Assembly: GCF_042684365.1 (NCBI RefSeq)
Contig: NZ_JBHULI010000024.1
Span: 496,001-560,000 of the forward strand
DNA length: 64,000 nucleotides
Source: Gracilimonas halophila
Lineage (GTDB): Bacteria; Bacteroidota; Rhodothermia; Balneolales; Balneolaceae
Direction: 5' to 3'
A model generated the notes under the pieces. That model made no database searches. It was given only the letters and a program-made list of their open reading frames with translations, and was not told where the DNA came from. Shown one piece after another: positions 27,175 through 33,632 of the stretch. Every line of letters begins with the position of its first letter. Positions within the stretch are counted from its first letter, which is position 1. A program made the translations under genes and the position numbers.

Positions 27175-27386
27175 TGTAACCCACTTTATTTTTATATAAT
27201 TATATATTTATTGAATTATATAAATATATACTGTTGGCTTGTCATAATGTTTACCCCCCTTTTGTATAACCAATTTCAGGGTTTTGGTGTAAGCAGACAT
27301 CATTCTCTCCACTTAAAAATGTCATACATTTAGACTTCTAAGCTGCAATTATAGCTTATTGTCATACAAACTCCCTTCTTTAGACG
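27175..27386. promoter_or_regulatory. AT-rich flank downstream of hipT with TGTCATACA motifs
   Basis: Contains a run of alternating A/T with an inverted pair (TATATAATTATATA ... TATATAAATATATA, about 27193-27231) and two TGTCATACA motifs at about 27320-27328 and 27360-27368. No gene other than the end of hipT. Confidence 0.5.
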
Positions 27387-28409
27387 TCAAACCTTCCCTG
27401 TAAAAGAATAATTAATAGCCTTCAGCTTATCTAAATACGTAGCCTTATAGCCTTTTTTCATCTCCTCATTTAAATAACTATGAGTGATAAGCTCATGGAC
27501 CTGCTTCTGATCAATCATAAAAATCTGGAGAATCTTCTCCATACGGGATTTCGTTAAACCAATTCGGATTCCAAACTCATAGAAATCATCGTAGGCATAA
27601 AAACCGTTGGCTTCAAAGCTTTCTGTGGTCTCGAAATCTTTGAACAATCCATCATTCAAAGCTAAAGCAGAGTCATCTACGTGCAGACGAGTATTGATAA
27701 GGTCATAAGCTGGGCTGAGTATATAATCCCCTTGAGGGGTTTCTAACAAACTGAAGTTCTTTAGATGGGCATCTCCGTTGCCAAACATATAATTAAACAG
27801 CACGAGCGAGAAATACTTTTCCATCTCGACCGGATAGGCAGGTACAAACTTCTTGATCAGAGCTGCAGCTTCTTCATAGCTGTAGTCATATTTAAAATCC
27901 CTGCCGTTAGTTTCAGCTGTTTGACCGGCAAGTGTAGCAAAATCTTCCTTACCCAGTTTTGAGCCATCTTCTTTCTCATCAAAGCGCTTTGTGATGTAAG
28001 CCGGATCTCCATTCTTAAAAAAGATGAGCGCGTTTTCAGCCGTTTCAATGCCGTATACCTGACGGGCAATTTGCATGGTCAAATGTTCATTGGCGGGTAC
28101 CTGGTTCACTTTCCTTAGATCTCTGGGAATAGGTTTAAGAATATAGGTGCCCTGCTCACCTTCTTTCGCCAGTCTTAGTTTATTTTTATCCATTACCAAG
28201 GATACTTTTTCCTGTACTCCTGATATGGATAACCGTTTACGGTTCTGCATAAACAACTCGGCATCCGCCTCACTTACGTCAGGCGCATTGTAAGGAAGTA
28301 TATGGTCTACTTTCCGCCTGTTAAAGACACGCTTTAAGCAGGTCGAACTGTAGGTGTCAAATCCTTCGGCTAAGGTACCGGGACAATATGTGATTTCAGG
28401 GAGACTCAT
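27387..28409 (-). CDS. hipT: HipT-like kinase toxin (HipA kinase without N-terminal subdomain)
   Basis: A 340-residue HipA_C kinase that lacks the usual N-terminal subdomain 1, which is instead the separate upstream gene. The glycine-rich loop reads RLSISGVQEKVSL (near residue 60) and has the S-I-S pair that in E. coli HipT is the autophosphorylation site. Catalytic FGNGDAHLKNFSL (near 210) and metal-binding ILSPAYDLINT follow. HipT of E. coli O127 phosphorylates tryptophanyl-tRNA synthetase; the target here is not known. The start overlaps the upstream hipS stop by four bases. This is a complete gene, not a truncated hipA. Confidence 0.85.
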   Translation of the reverse strand: MSLPEITYCPGTLAEGFDTYSSTCLKRVFNRRKVDHILPYNAPDVSEADAELFMQNRKRLSISGVQEKVSLVMDKNKLRLAKEGEQGTYILKPIPRDLRKVNQVPANEHLTMQIARQVYGIETAENALIFFKNGDPAYITKRFDEKEDGSKLGKEDFATLAGQTAETNGRDFKYDYSYEEAAALIKKFVPAYPVEMEKYFSLVLFNYMFGNGDAHLKNFSLLETPQGDYILSPAYDLINTRLHVDDSALALNDGLFKDFETTESFEANGFYAYDDFYEFGIRIGLTKSRMEKILQIFMIDQKQVHELITHSYLNEEMKKGYKATYLDKLKAINYSFTGKV

Positions 28410-28741
28410 TGTTTAGTTTCTTCTATGGGTCGAACCGTTATGGCACCGATCGTATCTGATTGGGCAATTTCGAGTAAGAGGCCAAAGTAATCCTCTTCAT
28501 CAATTTTAAGCTGGCGAGCCTGCAGCTTTCTGTTTACCCCTTCTGAGAGCATGTTGAAGAAAAAAGGAAATAAGTGATCCGATTTATACTCTTTTTTGCT
28601 TTTCGGCATTGTCAGACTTACCGGTGGCTTATCCGGATTGTCATACCAGGCGTCATCGTATGTAAACTCATATGAAGTTTTATCATGTTGCACCAAAGTG
28701 CCCACCTTTTCTCCATTTCGTATAACCTTTGCTGCTCTCAT
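28406..28741 (-). CDS. hipS: HipS-like protein (stand-alone HipA N-terminal subdomain)
   Basis: A 111-residue protein matching the Couple_hipA domain: KVIRNGEKVGTLVQHDKTSY, PPVSLTMPKSKKEYKSDHLF, FFNMLSEGVNRKLQARQLKI and IGAITVRPIE. In HipBST systems this small protein acts as the antitoxin that blocks HipT. It lies five bases downstream of hipB and overlaps hipT by four bases, the same hipB-hipS-hipT order as in the studied system. Confidence 0.85.
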   Translation of the reverse strand: MRAAKVIRNGEKVGTLVQHDKTSYEFTYDDAWYDNPDKPPVSLTMPKSKKEYKSDHLFPFFFNMLSEGVNRKLQARQLKIDEEDYFGLLLEIAQSDTIGAITVRPIEETKQ

Positions 28742-28746
28742 TTATC

Positions 28747-28956
28747 TTAGCTTGGTTTTTTGACAGACATAGTGATTTCCATGCCCAGTATTTCCGCGAT
28801 CTTATTGAGCACCTTAAGGGTTGGGTTAGCCTGTCCGGTTTCTATTTTATAGAGGGTGTTTTTGCTGATCCCGGCCATTTCCGCTAAATCAGGCTGCGTG
28901 ATACCCAAGGTATCTCTTCGCTCTTTAATCCGGTTACCCATTTCTTTGACTAACAT
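28747..28956 (-). CDS. hipB: HipB-like XRE regulator of the HipBST operon
   Basis: A 69-residue helix-turn-helix protein: MGNRIKERRDTLGITQPDLA, then GISKNTLYKIETGQANPTLK as the recognition-helix and following turn. It is shorter than the HipB at 9108 and of a different subtype. First gene of a three-gene operon; likely autorepressor and augmenter of antitoxin activity. Bases 28971-28980, only 15 bases upstream of its start codon, hold TGTATGACA, the reverse form of the repeated TGTCATACA motif. Confidence 0.85.
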   Translation of the reverse strand: MLVKEMGNRIKERRDTLGITQPDLAEMAGISKNTLYKIETGQANPTLKVLNKIAEILGMEITMSVKKPS

Positions 28957-29023
28957 TATAATGTGATTTTGTATGACATTTCTGAAAATATTTGGAATAA
29001 TATAACAAAAGTCACAACATAAT
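28957..29023 (-). promoter_or_regulatory. hipBST promoter region with TGTATGACA
   Basis: AT-rich leader of hipB. TGTATGACA sits close to the start codon, and AATGTGAT occurs twice (about 28960 and 29021). A role as repressor site is inferred from position only. Confidence 0.4.
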
Positions 29024-29140
29024 GTGATATATGAGTCTGATAAACTAAAGAGCTATAGCCTGGAGGTGTATGAGCTACTATTTGCCAACAAGAGGAAGGC
29101 TAAAAAGACTGACTATAAACCGCCCTATGTATTTTTGTAG
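29024..29140 (+). CDS. Tiny ORF 2, paralogue of 27106-27174
   Basis: 38 residues if started at GTG 29024; an inner GTG at YELLFANKRKAK would give a shorter product. The stretch YELLFANKRKAKKTD mirrors YEVLFGNKKKAKEKD on the other flank of hipBST. No family recognised. It points away from hipB, so it would be divergently transcribed. Confidence 0.4.
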   Translation: MIYESDKLKSYSLEVYELLFANKRKAKKTDYKPPYVFL

Positions 29141-29661
29141 TTTTGTACAATTGTACATTTATACATCTGTATTTTAATACATGGCCTATAAATATCCTTT
29201 TATTCATTGGTTTGCATGACATTTTAAGTCTTTGGCACCCTTTAATTGGTTAAACATTGCCATCTAGCTCTCTATTTAATTGTCATACATTTTATGCTTA
29301 TAGGGGCAAAGTCATTCGAACACAGGGTTCAGGCAGGCCGGTAATACATAAAGTTATGCGGAATAGTATGACTTCTGCAGAATTATATGAGTATAAGCGT
29401 CAGGCCATATATGTAATCTGCATACATACCCCTGTCCCAATCAATTCGCATGGATAATCTCTCACTTTTGGCCTAAAACGATCAAAAAGTCATACAAATA
29501 CCCATAAACCAAGCCATTGTTGTTTTGTTGTTTTGTTGAAAACAACATTTGTTTATGGTTTGGTTTGTATGACGAAAGGCTTATTTATTGGAATAAAATG
29601 GGCAGATCATTGCCCACTCTCTTATGGTAAAGTCATATTTTTGAGCCAACTCCCCAAAAAG
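29141..29661. other. AT-rich non-coding region with palindromes and TGTCATACA motifs
   Basis: No convincing gene. It holds the perfect 14-bp palindrome TGTACAATTGTACA (29144-29157), TGTCATACA-like motifs at about 29214 (GCATGACA), 29281, 29489 and 29565, and an 85-bp imperfect inverted repeat (29489-29573). GTATGACTT occurs once more near 29366. It may contain an origin, an operator array or a small RNA. Confidence 0.6.
29489..29573. repeat. 85-bp imperfect inverted repeat bounded by GTCATACAAA
   Basis: Left arm GTCATACAAATACCCATAAA and right arm (reverse complement) GTCATACAAACCAAACCATA align over about 35 bases with small gaps, including CATAAAC and TGTTGTTTT blocks. The centre is GTTGTTTTGTTG. 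Ends are TGTCATACA-type motifs in opposite directions. Confidence 0.75.
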
Positions 29662-29868
29662 TTAAACACTCTCGACCCAAACTCGAGCCCGGTGCCCATG
29701 TTGGTGGACCAGCACCCCCAGAATTTCGTAGTCTAAGACCTTAACCCGTATCTGACCAATATAGGCCTGGTAGCCATGACGGTAGGCAGCGTAGACTGCG
29801 TCTTCGTAATCATTGATCTCTAACTTAATACGTTGTCCGGGGTCGGGTTCGATGTAAGATTCTTCCAT
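29662..29868 (-). CDS. Small hypothetical protein
   Basis: A 68-residue protein (EPDPGQRIKLEINDYEDAVY, GYQAYIGQIRVKVLDYEILG). Mixed alpha-beta look, no membrane segment. Purine-rich AAGAAAA lies just before the ATG. Family not recognised. The palindrome array at 29956-30071 is upstream of it and could be its operator. Confidence 0.5.
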   Translation of the reverse strand: MEESYIEPDPGQRIKLEINDYEDAVYAAYRHGYQAYIGQIRVKVLDYEILGVLVHQHGHRARVWVESV

Positions 29869-30387
29869 TTTTCTTAAAAGTATAACATGGAAAGATGACA
29901 GCTACCGTCACCATGGCTAAAGAATCTTGCAAAACATGTAACGATTTGAAGAAAAACGTTAAAACGTCTTTGTGTTATGACGTTATAACGCTACCAGGAT
30001 TTGACTCCAAACGTCTTAACGTTTTAGGTTGATAAACAACTATAAGTAAAAACGTTTTGACGCTTAAACGTTAAAACACACAGGTAAAAAGTTTAATAAA
30101 TGGCGGGTTTTTGTACTAAATCAGGGAAAGTGGCTGGCTGTCAATCGTTAATAAATGGCCCGATTTATTAAACGAATTGGTTTTTTTAAAGATAATAACC
30201 CCTTAAACCATCTAATGTTTTAAACAAAAGCTCTAAAATGGGTCTTATTTGGTGGTAAGAGAATCATACGTTTTGGCCAAAAACCCATCAATTCTTTTAA
30301 AAGTTATATATAAAAGAGAGTTTTGAAGATTCTTTGGTGGCAAAAGCGTTAATAATTTGAAAGAAATTGGTCCTTTCATAACTTTAA
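29869..30387. other. Non-coding region between the 68-residue gene and the replication gene
   Basis: No gene. The left half carries the array of ACGTTNNAACGT-type sites; the right half is AT-rich with TTAATAAATGG (30129, partly repeated near 30093) and TTAATAATTTGA. Looks like a replication origin or promoter-operator region. Confidence 0.6.
29956..30071. repeat. Array of five 12-bp palindromic sites (iteron- or operator-like)
   Basis: Sites: ACGTTAAAACGT (29956), ACGTTATAACGC (29980), ACGTCTTAACGT (30011), ACGTTTTGACGC (30052) and ACGCTTAAACGT (30060, overlapping the previous one). All fit ACG-N6-ACG with most matching the palindrome ACGTTNNAACGT. They lie about 320 bases past the end of the RepO-like gene and 90 bases upstream of the 68-residue gene. 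Confidence 0.7.
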
Positions 30388-31251
30388 CTACACTCCGGGT
30401 GCCTGTTTCATTAGCTTCCATCGCTTCTCTGTGCCCTTATCTGTGATTACGTCAATCATTTCAAAGTCATCGCCACTATAACCTTTTTCAGTAATCATAC
30501 TGGCGTACTCTTTGTGGGTTAACAACTGGTTAGATTGGCGATGCAGATCATTTTTAATAGTATCTGTAAATTTAAAAAAGGCTTTTGGTTGATGAAGTAG
30601 TTCAGGTTTGTGTTTCCGGTAGTATGATGATTCTAATCGCCCATCCATAGCCTGTGATAGTTGCTCTTCACTAAACTCATTGATGGCACTAAGAATACAT
30701 TCCATAAGATCTTTATCGTTACGGTTGACCGATATATCGAACTTAGCATTCCAGGTATTTATAACCCGTTCCAGTTCTCCTTCTTTAGTAGTAGTATTTA
30801 TTTCATTTTCTTTTATAGGTTTCTTTTGTGTGTTCAAAGTTTGAACCGATGAAGTGTTCAAATTGTGAACTGATGCAGGTTCAATTATTGAACCGGAGGG
30901 TTCAGAACCTGAACTGGTCGAATCTTTTGGTGAAGAGCTCTTCTGCTCTTTATGTGAACTATCTTTAGGCATGATAACCCGGTATTGATTAATTCTACCA
31001 CGGTCAAACTTTTCAATGATCTGATGCTCACTAAGATATTTCAGAGCCTTTAAGACCGTATTTCTGCTTAGACCAGTTTTCTCTTCAAATTGCGAAAGAG
31101 CAATTCTATCATACTTTTTGTGATGGCCCAAAGTCTTTCTGACAATAAGTGATAACACTTTGAAGGTGTTTCCATCAATATGTGGCATGACCTCTTTTAT
31201 AATGAAATTAGGATAGGCCGTAAAAGCGTAATCTTTATTTTTATTAGACAT
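30388..31251 (-). CDS. Replication protein with phage RepO-like N-terminal winged helix
   Basis: About 287 residues from ATG 31251 (MSNKNKDYAF); an ATG at 31323 would extend into the upstream gene and is unlikely. The N-terminal domain (YPNFIIKEVMPHIDGNTFKV, then GHHKKYDRIALSQFEEKTGL and NTVLKALKYLSEHQIIEKFD) is the winged helix found in phage lambda O-type and related initiators. A serine-rich linker and a C-terminal domain of unknown kind follow. It likely binds the origin of the mobile element. It is next to an excisionase-like protein and the broken integrase. Confidence 0.75.
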   Translation of the reverse strand: MSNKNKDYAFTAYPNFIIKEVMPHIDGNTFKVLSLIVRKTLGHHKKYDRIALSQFEEKTGLSRNTVLKALKYLSEHQIIEKFDRGRINQYRVIMPKDSSHKEQKSSSPKDSTSSGSEPSGSIIEPASVHNLNTSSVQTLNTQKKPIKENEINTTTKEGELERVINTWNAKFDISVNRNDKDLMECILSAINEFSEEQLSQAMDGRLESSYYRKHKPELLHQPKAFFKFTDTIKNDLHRQSNQLLTHKEYASMITEKGYSGDDFEMIDVITDKGTEKRWKLMKQAPGV

Positions 31252-31258
31252 ACCTGGC

Positions 31259-31502
31259 TTACCTAAGGTGAAAGATGCGCTCAATGACCTTTCGCTCGAA
31301 GTATTTGCGACGACTCCCTCCAAACTGGATGGAAGGTATATAGCGTGGATGCTGATCGTCCATATTTGAGCGATTCAGAATGGTACGGTGGTTTAACCCC
31401 GTAAGGTCTTCGACTTCTTTGGCTGTTATATACCGCTTCTCATTAATTCGGTGCTTCTTTGAATTAAGAAGAATGTCTAACTTTTTCTCAATGCGCTCTA
31501 AG
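31259..31502 (-). CDS. Excisionase-like helix-turn-helix protein, start codon unclear
   Basis: About 80 codons ending at TAA 31259-31261. The core is KRYITAKEVEDLTGLNHRTI and YIPSIQFGGSRRKYFERKVI, a MerR/AlpA-type winged helix typical of excisionases and element regulators. The frame is open from a TGA near 31519, but it contains no ATG, GTG or TTG before the domain; only ATT near 31493 could start it. It may use a rare start, be read through from the upstream gene, or be damaged. It abuts the 179-residue gene at 31498. Confidence 0.6.
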
Positions 31503-32034
31503 GTTTCTGGAAAATATCAAAACAGGTGATCGAGATATTTTTTATCTCATCCGATGCAGTTTTATCATAGCTAAAAGTGTATCCTTCTCCCTCTTCTATA
31601 ATTCTTTTCTTTACAATTGTCTTGCCAAGATCTATAAAGGCACTTTCAAGGACAGATTTCACTTCATCGGGTAATCTTCTAATGATTACGGAGGTATTTT
31701 TCATCTCTTCGGTTGCAGTTTTATCATAGCTGAAAGAGTATACTTCTCCCTCAGTAGAAATATTAGGTGTTTTATTTCTTATATCACCCTTTAGGTCAGT
31801 TATTAGCTTTTCAACAGCTGTTTTCTGTTTGTTGAATTGGTCATCGTGAATCTCACTTTCCTTTTTTCCATGAAATTGCGTTCGGTAGTTCTTTTTTGTG
31901 GACTCATACTGTTCATTTTCTCTTATAACCATAATTGCCACATCCTCAAAAGGAAGCTCATTAGATATTGATAGGCTTTGTCCATTTAACGTGTAGAATA
32001 TGTCCAATACCAGCTTAACTTTGTTCTCTTCCAT
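31498..32034 (-). CDS. Hypothetical protein with internal duplication
   Basis: About 178 residues from ATG 32034, overlapping the integrase remnant stop in TGATG. The second half carries two related blocks: GEVYSFSYDKTATEEMKNTS (about 96-115) and GEGYTFSYDKTASDEIKNIS (about 150-169). The N-terminal half is charged. Family not recognised. Position between integrase and excisionase-like gene marks it as element cargo. Confidence 0.55.
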   Translation of the reverse strand: MEENKVKLVLDIFYTLNGQSLSISNELPFEDVAIMVIRENEQYESTKKNYRTQFHGKKESEIHDDQFNKQKTAVEKLITDLKGDIRNKTPNISTEGEVYSFSYDKTATEEMKNTSVIIRRLPDEVKSVLESAFIDLGKTIVKKRIIEEGEGYTFSYDKTASDEIKNISITCFDIFQKP

Positions 32035-32407
32035 CAATCAATTCCTTTAAGGGCGTCGGTTATATTATTTACGTTGAGGTGCTCGTAGATCATGCTCGTT
32101 GGTAGTGATCCTTAGTTTTTTGATTTGCCTGATTCCTCTTACTGATAAATTCATCGGTAGCCTTTTTCATGGACATATGTTTTCCCGACAACGACTTTCT
32201 TTTTTTCTGAGCTTCCATTTTAGGAGACCAACCATTAAAAGGATCGATCTCTCCCCTTTGGAATTTATCCTCGTACTCGATCAGCATTTTTTCTGCTTCT
32301 CTTTTGAGCGTGGTTCCTAAACTCAGTGCTTTTCTTTTATTCTCTCCATTTTCGTTGGTAAAGAACCTAATGTAGTAAATTCCATTTCTTTTTTTGAGAC
32401 TTGCCAT
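32034..32407 (-). pseudogene. Tyrosine recombinase (integrase) with the catalytic core deleted
   Basis: The first 105 codons encode MASLKKRNGIYYIRFFTNEN (arm-type DNA-binding domain) and the beginning of the core-binding domain (KATDEFISKRNQ), ending at TGA about 32088. Just downstream, in another frame, TSMIYEHLNVNNITDALKG runs to TGA 32034-32036. TSMIYEH fits the active-site tyrosine box that closes tyrosine recombinases. So the gene's two ends are present, while the roughly 200 residues holding the R-H-R residues are gone. The element is therefore not self-integrating or excising. Confidence 0.75.
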
Positions 32408-32584
32408 GGCAATTGAGTATCTATCAACTGGTTGAGGGTGTCAATAAGTTTTTCACCCATTTTTGGGTTCAGTGGGTACAGTGAAAATTTGCACCCACTA
32501 TTGTACCCATTAATTACGCGAAACTTGCTATAAAATGAAAACTCTTCATTCCGGTTTTGAACAGCTGTAGAAACAGAAAAGCAT

Positions 32585-32621
32585 AAAAAAAGCCCCTCAG
32601 CGTATTCTAAGGGGCTTTTTT
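32585..32621 (-). terminator. Terminator of tRNA-Asn
   Basis: Stem AAAAGCCCCT/AGGGGCTTTT with an eleven-base loop (CAGCGTATTCT) and T-rich end on both strands, about 30 bases past the tRNA 3' end. Confidence 0.85.
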
Positions 32622-32649
32622 GATCGATAATTTTACTGAAAAATAAGTG

Positions 32650-32721
32650 CTCCCCGGGTAGGATTCGAACCTACGACCAATTGATTAACAGTCAACTGCT
32701 CTGCCACTGAGCTACCGAGGA
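32650..32721 (-). tRNA. tRNA-Asn (anticodon GTT)
   Basis: The minus strand folds as a tRNA: acceptor TCCTCGG/CCGGGGA, D arm GCTCAGTGGCAGAGC, anticodon stem-loop TTGACTGTTAATCAA with GTT anticodon, and T arm GTAGGTTCGAATCCTAC. The discriminator base is G; CCA is not encoded. The 3' end faces the integrase remnant, the usual orientation for elements that integrate into tRNA genes. I found no second copy of the 3' end in the window. Confidence 0.95.
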
Positions 32722-32793
32722 ATTTCAGTGAGTTCCCTTGTTGAAGGGGCGACAAATATAAAGACATTCACTGACTACTATCAACACTTTTCT

Positions 32794-33528
32794 TCACTTT
32801 TTATAGAAAACTTTTTCCAGTACTAATCCCCGCGCAGGAGCGGTATAAGTTGGAATATCTGAACCGGGTTCCTCAAGTACCCTTTTAAACTCATTCTTCG
32901 ACATTTTTCCTTGTGCGACCCGCACCATCGTACCTACTAATCGGCGCACCATATTTCTAAGAAACCGATTGGCTCTGATCCGATATCGGATCACCTCTCC
33001 TTCTGATTCGAACAACGAACTCTGTATTTCACAAAGTGTGGTAAAGCTATCCTCATTAAATTTTGAAAAGCCTGCAAAATCAAATTCACCATTTAACAGG
33101 GCTGCACAATCTTCCAATAGAGTCAGATCAACAGGCTGCCGTAAAGCCCAGCTATTGTGACGCATCAGTGGCATGGGGCGGGTCGTGATAGTATATTCAT
33201 ACTCCCTGCCTACCGCATCGAACCGGGAATGAAATGATTCCGGGACTTCCTCGTAGTTAGTCACCTGAACCTCATCTCCCACCAGCCCATTAACTCCATT
33301 TAGCAGCTTCTCTATATCTGTACCTTCGGGGATCTGGACATCCGCCACTTGTCCCCGGGCGTGCACACCGGCATCTGTACGCCCCTGCCCTATCAGATCG
33401 ATATCCTGCTGAAGAACCTTGGAAAATGCACTCTCCAACACACCCTCAACGGTTCTGTCATTTGGCTGTATCTGCCATCCTGAAAAGTCAGTTCCATCAT
33501 ATTCAATGATGAGTTTATATTTTTGCAT
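32794..33528 (-). CDS. truA: tRNA pseudouridine(38-40) synthase TruA
   Basis: About 244 residues from ATG 33528 (MQKYKLIIEYDGTDFSGWQI); an ATG at 33552 would add eight residues. The family signatures are YDGTDFSGWQ at the start, the catalytic aspartate box GQGRTDAGVHARGQVA (near residue 52) and the ending RFLRNMVRRLVGTMVRVAQG. It converts uridines 38-40 of the anticodon arm. First core gene beyond the island. Confidence 0.95.
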   Translation of the reverse strand: MQKYKLIIEYDGTDFSGWQIQPNDRTVEGVLESAFSKVLQQDIDLIGQGRTDAGVHARGQVADVQIPEGTDIEKLLNGVNGLVGDEVQVTNYEEVPESFHSRFDAVGREYEYTITTRPMPLMRHNSWALRQPVDLTLLEDCAALLNGEFDFAGFSKFNEDSFTTLCEIQSSLFESEGEVIRYRIRANRFLRNMVRRLVGTMVRVAQGKMSKNEFKRVLEEPGSDIPTYTAPARGLVLEKVFYKK

Positions 33529-33632
33529 CAGCTTAGTAATGGACTTGCTCAAATTAATTAGCTTGCTATGTGGCTTTCAAATGATAAGATTGAAGGTACC
33601 CACATTTTCCCATAAATATTAGCACTCAACCT

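Noticed and set aside
27387..28409. Reading the short kinase as a truncated hipA pseudogene
   Set aside because: The missing N-terminal domain is present as a neighbouring intact gene in the HipBST order, and the kinase residues are complete.
29257..29457. Plus-strand 66-codon frame in the AT-rich gap
   Set aside because: No homology-like pattern, no ribosome binding site, and it crosses operator-like motifs.
15751..32650. Insertion sequence or transposase gene in the island
   Set aside because: No transposase-like protein or terminal inverted repeats with target duplications were seen.
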